From Trichoplax sp. H2 (Eukaryota > Placozoa > Uniplacotomia > Trichoplacea), in the NCBI GenBank assembly GCA_003344405.1, contig NOWV01000017.1, positions 310,001 through 374,000 of the forward strand: 64,000 nt of DNA, written 5' to 3'. Numbering within the stretch: position 1 is the first letter of the stretch; each line of letters begins with the position of its first letter. Positions 57,397 to 64,000 of the stretch are shown piece by piece. Made by a program: the position numbers and the translations under genes. Below the pieces are notes generated by a model. That model had not been told where the DNA came from. It made no database searches and was given only the letters and a program-made list of their open reading frames with translations.

Positions 57397-59502
57397 TCAT
57401 CGACTACTATCGATACAAAAGTTTACATGGTGTTCAAATGCATCGTAACCGTTCACTATGGGGAATTCACTGCTACAAACAGGGCAGACGTAATTATCGC
57501 TGTGCGATTGGCGATCATCACTAGGTGGCTGCGGAGTTGTACTTGTTGGTGGTGGATATGTGAATGTGAATTCACCAGTACTTTGTCCTGGACGAGACGT
57601 AGGTTGTGGCGGAGGAGGATGTGAGGATGGAGCGGGATTTCTAAGTGCGGCTGGCTGCGTCTCATAATTGTTTTGCCAACCTGTTGTAAATTCAGATGAC
57701 AAATTAGGAGTGTTACGAGGAGCATTACGGTTAGTGCCATAAATGTCTGTGCCCATGCTAGCAGGTGCATAAAAACTTTCTGAGTAGACGTTTCCAGTAA
57801 TAGCTGGATTATTTGCTATATTTCCACTTGTAGCAATAGCAGTTGTAATTAGATGTGTCCCATCAGTGCTAGATTGTTCTGTTGTATTTGATGCAACTCT
57901 TTCGTTACCTTGGTTTTCGCTTGATGACGATGTCGATATTGTCGGTTGGGTTTTACTGACTGGTATTTTATCCATCTTTTCCAGAAGTATTCTCATCTGC
58001 AGTTGCATAGCCTGTAAACATTCATGATCCTTTTTCCTTTCCTCCGATTCCGCATTTTTTAACTGAAGGATTTGATCTTTAGCTGAATCTAATTGTCTTG
58101 TTAAATTGAGGATATCGTCTTTTAATTGGCTGTTTTCATTTTGTAATTCCTTTTGTTTTTCGAGGGAAGCATTTTTTCCCTGCAACTGCTGATTTAACTG
58201 ATTAACCCTGGAAAGAAGATCTTCTGTAACACGTTTACGTGCTGTTAAATTTTCTAAGCAAACGTTAACAGCACGCCGTGCTTTTTCGCTGTGCATAGCC
58301 TGAATATCATTCTCTCGTAGGATGTCAAATAATTGCGGGCAACCATCGGAAATGTAATTGATTAAGGGCCAAATAAGTTCTAGTTTAGCATTGATTACGC
58401 CATGAGTTACTTGTTGATTTGGCCTAGGGTAAGAGCTAGCATTATCATTGACAGAAGTTTTGGATGAAGAGATAGTATCTAAATTAGAAGTAATAAGATG
58501 TTGCAATTTTTGATCGTCCAATTTATCATTACGCATTTTATTAAGCTGCTCCATTGGCATGCTTGTAGAGACCTTCTCCGTATTGATATTAGGCAAATTT
58601 GAATTGTTTAAGGAATGAGAAGGCGTAAGCCTTCTATCCTGGCTGAAAGTATCGGCTTTGCCAACCAATGTCGATGTCGTCGTGGCGACTTCTGCCTGAC
58701 CATTATGGTTGGATTGGTCTAGTTTCGAGTTGTTATTGGAAGTTGGTGCATTGTCATGTTGTATCTGGCCTACTGAAGGCATGGTATATGGATGTACTTG
58801 TCCGTTATTAGTCTGTTTCACAAGTTCTGGAGTAGTAGATCGAGAGCTATTGGTAGATTGCGTCGCCTGCGATTGTTGAACGTGAACAAGTGTTCGACTG
58901 TTTGAAGAAGAGTCTTTCTGTTGGATATTGAGTGGGTTAGAATTGGTGCCTTGGCCAGGCTGATTTGGAGTGGAAGAATTGGTTGGTTGCGTTGTATTAT
59001 TGACAGAAATTATTCCTTGCATGTTAACGTTATTATTACTACTATTGGTCATGAGTGGAACGTTACTATTACTGGTGGTCGTACTACGTTGAAGGTCGAC
59101 AAAGAGCATGGATTCACTTTCAGTGACATTGGCAGGAACAGTAGGAGAAATTTTAAATTGGCGACTTCTACCTCGAACCAGTGTTCCTTTTGATATATAA
59201 CATAGCTGATATTCATCCTCCACATCTTTGGGCAGAGTACTGGCTGGAAAGAGTAAAGTATGATCATCTTGATTATTGGAAGCTCGAATCCAATGAAATC
59301 CTAAATACTCTCTCAGTGATCTCCATCCGATCTTATAAAGACCAACCCAATCATCTGCCGATGGTGTATCATGGCCACGATGGCGATACTGGCAGACAAT
59401 ATCTTCACCCGGTACATAACAAGCTCTTACACCTGTAAATTCGACCTCTTCTGTATCCGCTAATTGTCTTGCAGATGATCCAAGCGACATTCCAGAAAAC
59501 AT
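57397..59502 (-). CDS. TAX1BP1-like: SKICH-domain, coiled-coil, zinc-finger protein (TAX1BP1/CALCOCO autophagy receptor family)
   Basis: A single open frame of 701 residues. Residues about 19-118 form a SKICH domain (FTGVRACYVPGEDIVCQYRH, DWVGLYKIGWRS, DEYQLCYISKG). A long Ser/Thr/Asn/Gln-rich linker follows. Residues about 405-512 are a coiled coil (LTRQLDSAKDQILQLK). Next is a Pro-rich stretch (FTYPPPTSTTPQPP), then a terminal C2HC-type finger (Cys673, Cys676, His692, Cys696 in CPVCSSEF...HHVNFC) like the ubiquitin-binding fingers of TAX1BP1, CALCOCO1 and NDP52. Such proteins link ubiquitin-tagged cargo or signalling complexes to autophagosomes. ESMLFVDL (residues 131-137) directly after SKICH sits where the atypical LC3-binding motif of NDP52/TAX1BP1 lies. 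The gene has no introns, unlike most neighbours. Exact orthology within the family is uncertain. Confidence 0.85.
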   Translation of the reverse strand: MFSGMSLGSSARQLADTEEVEFTGVRACYVPGEDIVCQYRHRGHDTPSADDWVGLYKIGWRSLREYLGFHWIRASNNQDDHTLLFPASTLPKDVEDEYQLCYISKGTLVRGRSRQFKISPTVPANVTESESMLFVDLQRSTTTSNSNVPLMTNSSNNNVNMQGIISVNNTTQPTNSSTPNQPGQGTNSNPLNIQQKDSSSNSRTLVHVQQSQATQSTNSSRSTTPELVKQTNNGQVHPYTMPSVGQIQHDNAPTSNNNSKLDQSNHNGQAEVATTTSTLVGKADTFSQDRRLTPSHSLNNSNLPNINTEKVSTSMPMEQLNKMRNDKLDDQKLQHLITSNLDTISSSKTSVNDNASSYPRPNQQVTHGVINAKLELIWPLINYISDGCPQLFDILRENDIQAMHSEKARRAVNVCLENLTARKRVTEDLLSRVNQLNQQLQGKNASLEKQKELQNENSQLKDDILNLTRQLDSAKDQILQLKNAESEERKKDHECLQAMQLQMRILLEKMDKIPVSKTQPTISTSSSSENQGNERVASNTTEQSSTDGTHLITTAIATSGNIANNPAITGNVYSESFYAPASMGTDIYGTNRNAPRNTPNLSSEFTTGWQNNYETQPAALRNPAPSSHPPPPQPTSRPGQSTGEFTFTYPPPTSTTPQPPSDDRQSHSDNYVCPVCSSEFPIVNGYDAFEHHVNFCIDSSR

Positions 59503-62500
59503 GGTTACAGCTCGCTGTTCGTTCTTCTTTTTTCTCCCTTGTTAATTAATTTCGATCGTTATCTAATTAATGGCTACAGGTCGATCACTCTAGCCTAGTA
59601 ATAATCGCCAAGCTGAAGCGAGATAAAATAAGGAGAGAGAATCAATTGCACTTCACACCCTTCAAGTTAAATTTGGCAATAGCACTGTGCGCACTTTCCA
59701 GTCTAATAGCTTCAAAATAAATAACAACAACGCCGTTAGGGGTTCAATTTAAGGCAATTCTTGCTCAAGCCAACACGATTTTGCGTTGAACCGTGTGGTC
59801 TAAAAGGTCTCTAGTCGACAGTATCTGTCCGGTAATGGTGTTGTTACCACAGTACTGTACCCATACGGTAGTATCACCCCCGGTTGACAGGATGCCATAG
59901 GATGGTTCTCGGTGATACTAGAATCCTTATTTGGGACGCTGTGTACAGTACCGGGTAAAAAACATTACGTCATGATGATCCGATTGGCTACTCAAAACGA
60001 TTACTGACAACATTGTTTATATTAGGAAAGGAACTATTGACCAGCAGTAGAAGACGAATTAATAATGGTTTGACAACAAGAGAAATGGCCAGACATGGAA
60101 GATTCTCGTATTACTTTTGATAATAGAATTCCTTTCCTGTTTATTGATAGTCTAAAAGCAGTATAATATGGAGAGGGATATGCATTTGACGGATTTGCAG
60201 GTATCAATCACTGGAATAAAACCCTCTCCAGTAAAAGATACTCGTTCGATGCTCAGTCTTGAGGATAATATTACTTTTCCTATTTGATACCCATACTACT
60301 CATTTTATAAATAAATAAGCGATCCCGGTATGCCACAGAGATTGATTAGTAATTGGTTAACGCCAATAACATGTTTAGCTTAAATCATCATCCTATAGCT
60401 ATTTTTAGGATCATCAATTCTGATAACAAGTCCCTTTAAATCACTTCGTAGTGAATATGGATAAATTTAGATATGACGTTGCTATCGTACAGTAGTATAC
60501 TCGTCTTAGCTTTACGATTGTAGAAGAAAAGCTCTGTTGTACTGTACATGACAAAGGTAGAAGAAAGCTTGATTTCATGCAGAAAAGGTTTTGCACGATT
60601 GACAGGTATACAGTAATTAGAGCGATATTAGAGAGAAATGGACTCATGATAGATAGCCTGTGAACACTTACTCGTATACTTTATAAAGTAGATATTGGTA
60701 TTGTACCCTTTCACGGTGCTGTCTGATTATTTCATTACTCTATACAGTATATACCTTAGTTGGACCGTGATATATATATATACAGTATACCATACTGTTT
60801 TGGAAGGGACTAATCCCTGGACTGGTAGATATGAGCATTGAATATTGACATCATATTCAATTTTTTAATTTTCGATTATGAGCAGTTTTTATAACGGCTA
60901 CTATCATTATAGAGCTCGTTATCAATCATTTTTCCAAACTGAATCACACTACTGTTTCAAATTCAAATATTAATTTGCGTTATCAGTGTATAAAGCAATC
61001 ATCGATCTTGTCAAACAGTCTACATGGACTTCTGGACATATCAGTGCATATAAAAGTCCATGACTACACAGTATCAGTAATCACAAGTCAGTGCAGCTAA
61101 ATAATCAAAACGTAGTGTTTTTTTTATTATTACAACCCAAATTTTCGACGCTAAATAGGTAGCTAAGTTAATTATTTCTAAACGCTGGGCTATCAAGGAT
61201 AGGCTAAAAGTTTCAAACCGTAGGAATGAGTAAAGTAATTATAAGTCTAGACAATTTTGATCAGGGTTGTTATTTTAAAAGGTAAAGGGCCTAGGGAAAA
61301 TAGCAAGATTCCGCGATGGGGTAGGGGAAAAAATCTTTCCTCTTGAAGGATATCTCTAATACGATTGGTATTTAGCGTGTATTCATTGTAAGTGGTCGAG
61401 AAACATAACCAATGTCGTAGTATGTGGATTAAAACGGTTCGAAATTGTCACTAAGAATCGTGCAAAATTTCGTTATTATGGGCGTTACTCCTTGTTAACT
61501 GGACTTAAGTTAAAGTAGTAGTCAGTATCAGTACAGTATTCAAACAGATATCCAATGCTCTCTGTCATACTATATACTCCATGCAGTCAAGGACTACTAG
61601 AAAAAAAAGGAATCCTTTTTCTAGTCTGCCAAATCAATATCATAGATCATATCACGTCACGATTTAAGAAATTATAAATAATTCCCTATAAATAAAGATC
61701 CCTGCTTCATAACTAGTACATTAAATTACGACCAGCACAATATTGTCAGCGTAGGGTCATTTGTGGTCAGGCAACGACAGCTTGACCCATAGAGATCGAA
61801 GAAAATCATGTTCTTCTCTATAATCTATAAGTCAAGCTGTTCCATGGGCCTACTCGATGTAATTTCTAGTTTATCGTAGTCCATGGCTGTTTACCATCAT
61901 CATGGCGCACAGTGAGTACCAGGGATATTTTAACACGAAAAATGATGTCATAGTTTTAATTAATTAATTGATTCATCTAATACTATTACAGTAGTATCGC
62001 ATTCAACGTTTGAAGACGGCGGACAGATGAAGGACGCATGTCGACGATTGTACAATACAACTGGACTACAGAAATCGACTACAGCAGTAAGTTAGTTTCT
62101 ACTAAAGGAATCGACTTTTCATTGACAAAAATGCCAGGCCAACCTTTTTACTGTTCATTTTACTATAGCTGAAGACTAGAACCGTATAACCTACTGTAGC
62201 TAACCCATTTGGAGGCTACTTTTCCATTTATGATATTGAAAAATCGTTTCCTATCCCCCTCTCTCTTCTAATCGTGTCGAAGTTGCTGACCTTGTCAAGT
62301 TGAGTGGCCGAGTGTACAGTGTACAGTCCACAATACTGTACACATTCTCATACTGTACACTGTACAGTACACCAATGTCCAATCGCCACAACAGGACACT
62401 CACTACTAGACTAACTCCTGTTCTTGTACGCAAGCACAAGCCTCAAAACCTCATTACAAGTAAACGTTGCACTACGATCTGCGATCCCTTTTTCAAGGCT

Positions 62501-62569
62501 TGAGCAATAATTGAAAATAATAATCGTGGTAATCGATCCACTTGCACTCTCTTGAATAGTAAAAAAGAA
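59503..62569. other. Intergenic region, no gene supported
   Basis: About 3 kb between the divergent SKICH and WDSUB1-like genes. It contains TACTGTAC words (59850, 60540, 62310-62370), a (TA)n near 60771, and hairpin-like pieces around 61590-61625 (AAAAAAAAGGAATCC / GGATTCC-like) and 61840-61890 (CCATGG...TAGTCCATGG). No exon is recognised. Confidence 0.4.
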
Positions 62570-63232
62570 ATGGCTGCTGCTAATTTATTAGCTACACTGA
62601 CTGCTCCGTCGGAGATCAACAGTCTAAGTTTCTCACCTGTACGTAACTTATTAGCTATTGCTTATGGGAATAAAACAGTTGGCATTTACGATGTCAATGG
62701 CAAGGAGATCGGAGAAAATCCCATCTCTCCCTTAATTGGCCATACTTATGCGGTCAATACATGTTGTTTTTCATCCTTTGGTACCATGTTAGCGTCGGGC
62801 GCTACAGATTATGCCGTCTGTTTATGGGATATTAAATCGGGTGGTAATATCGCTTCATTTGAAAATCATACCAATGCCATACGTAAAGTGGTCTTTTCAC
62901 CCAATTCCTCCTTGTTAGCATCAGCATCAGGCGATCAAACCATCAAAGTTTGGGAAATGTCACGAAGAAAATTACTACGATCATTACAAGGCCATGATAC
63001 AACCGTTAATACGTGTTGCTTTACACCGGATAGTAATTATATTGTATCAGGTGCATTTGATGGCCATATTAAATTATGGCAAGCCTCCTCTGGCCGTTGT
63101 TTACAGACTGAGTTTGATTGCCACGATTTAGGCGTTAATGATTGCCAGTTCTCTCCTACTTTTGGATCAGCATCTGAAGGTAACTTAGACACCAATAACC
63201 TGGAACAACAGGATCAACTCGGTACAGCATAA
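62570..63232 (+). CDS. WDSUB1: WD40-repeat protein, WDSUB1-like N-terminal part (probably continues beyond the window)
   Basis: From ATG 62570 the frame encodes 220 residues with at least four WD40 blades: LATLTAPSEINSLSFSP...VGIYDV, IGHTYAVNTCCFSSFG...VCLWDI, HTNAIRKVVFSP...IKVWEM and GHDTTVNTCCFTPD...IKLWQA. A fifth begins at HDLGVNDCQFSP. HTYAV..CCFS and HDLGV..C.FS resemble human WDSUB1 (WD40, SAM and U-box, a putative ubiquitin ligase) at matching positions. The frame stops soon after, but a GT (63222-63223) just before the stop region could be a donor leading to exons to the right of the window, which would carry the remaining blades, SAM and U-box. Otherwise it is a truncated copy. An alternative is another WD40 protein, since these motifs are common. 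Confidence 0.7.
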   Translation: MAAANLLATLTAPSEINSLSFSPVRNLLAIAYGNKTVGIYDVNGKEIGENPISPLIGHTYAVNTCCFSSFGTMLASGATDYAVCLWDIKSGGNIASFENHTNAIRKVVFSPNSSLLASASGDQTIKVWEMSRRKLLRSLQGHDTTVNTCCFTPDSNYIVSGAFDGHIKLWQASSGRCLQTEFDCHDLGVNDCQFSPTFGSASEGNLDTNNLEQQDQLGTA

Positions 63233-64000
63233 AATTAGCTATAGTTTAGTCGCTATCTACACATACACTTCAATTCCAGTTGCTATCATAACACGATCAT
63301 TTTTGTCGATACAGACAACATCCGATAGCAGTAGAAATCCTAAAAACATGTACAGTGCGGCGGTACAATAATTGCCCAATCATTAATTTATATTGATTAA
63401 CGGATCGACCAACTTGATACGCCCATATTACTCTAAATTGATTATACTACTTTATACCCGTTTATTAATGGCATAATCTTCTTTTTAGTACAGTACAACA
63501 AAGTACTACAGTACCGGAAAAAAAATGACACAACGTTGTTGTTCGTCCTAACCCTAAATACGAAGCATAGTAATTGTGTGATGGCCATCGTCAATGAATT
63601 CATTCTCATATAAATGAAAGTTGGCAAATATGCCTACGATAGACGAATACATTGCTCGATGATCCATCAATCAATCAAATACAATACAGTATACTACTCA
63701 CTGTGTACTACGGCATATCCAAGTAGATTACATATGTAGAAATTCGACTTAAAGAGCAGCTAGAAAGTGTAGTAAAATTTCTATTCATCAACGATACATT
63801 AAATCCTACGTACTCTAAACTATCTTATATTATATTCCATTTTAAGAGCCATAATACGTAATCAATATACTCTTGACAAACAATTGCGTTATATTATTGA
63901 TGGATTCGTGTTTGTTTTGATTTAATGATGGAATAGCAGCCAGTATTACAAGATCAATCTCTTTAATAGTAACTTGAAGTTGTCTACCATTCCTTATTCA
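63233..64000. other. Right-edge region: intron of the WDSUB1-like gene or intergenic
   Basis: AT-rich, no coding segment recognised up to the edge of the window; a few TACTGTAC words near 63350 and 63488. Confidence 0.4.

Overview
The window is nuclear DNA of an animal. It is AT-rich, nearly every gene is cut by many short GT-AG introns (exons of 21 to about 200 nt), and the gene set is metazoan: TopBP1, RPL23, V-ATPase subunit a, PDK, METAP1D, a SKICH-domain autophagy-receptor-like protein and a WDSUB1-like WD40 protein. The compact many-intron style and single-copy metazoan genes would fit an early-branching animal such as a placozoan. That is inference and the species cannot be fixed from the sequence.

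Layout: (1) 309-11026 (+), TopBP1, 44 exons visible, 5' end beyond the left edge. (2) 11.0-16.8 kb, no convincing gene, but two tandem arrays and many TACTGTACAGTA-type palindromic words. (3) 16789-17025 (-), HIG1-domain protein; 18355-19718 (+), RPL23, with a triplicated block just upstream. (4) 21097-27292 (-), V-ATPase subunit a, left copy. (5) 30040-31552 (-), MRM2. (6) 33187-37510 (-), PDK, left copy. (7) 37.5-39.5 kb, divergent PDK-PDK intergenic region with an unassigned 181-residue ORF and a palindrome-rich tract. (8) 39522-44525 (+), PDK, right copy. (9) 45054-47471 (-), METAP1D. (10) 47.5-49.7 kb, duplicated inverted-repeat elements and TACTGTACAG tracts. (11) 49753-56061 (+), V-ATPase subunit a, right copy. 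(12) 57397-59502 (-), intronless SKICH/coiled-coil/zinc-finger gene. (13) 62570-63232 (+), WDSUB1-like, probably continuing past the right edge.

The main discovery is large-scale symmetry: V-ATPase a / PDK || PDK / V-ATPase a forms a mirror-image (inverted) duplication of about 35 kb. The two PDK start codons are centred on about 38516 and the two V-ATPase start codons on about 38522. A 61-bp palindrome made of TACTGTAC words, with perfect 12-bp arms, sits at 38466-38526, essentially on that axis. Exon lengths are conserved exon by exon between the copies although the proteins have clearly diverged, so the duplication is old. A different gene lies inside each arm (MRM2 on the left, METAP1D on the right).

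Functionally, several neighbours serve mitochondria (HIG1 protein, MRM2, two PDKs, METAP1D) and two build the V-ATPase membrane sector. The left V-ATPase gene carries an apparent one-nucleotide insertion in exon 10. All exon boundaries were worked out by hand from splice signals, family similarity and reading-phase bookkeeping; summed exon lengths are divisible by three for TopBP1, RPL23, both PDKs, MRM2, METAP1D and the right V-ATPase gene.
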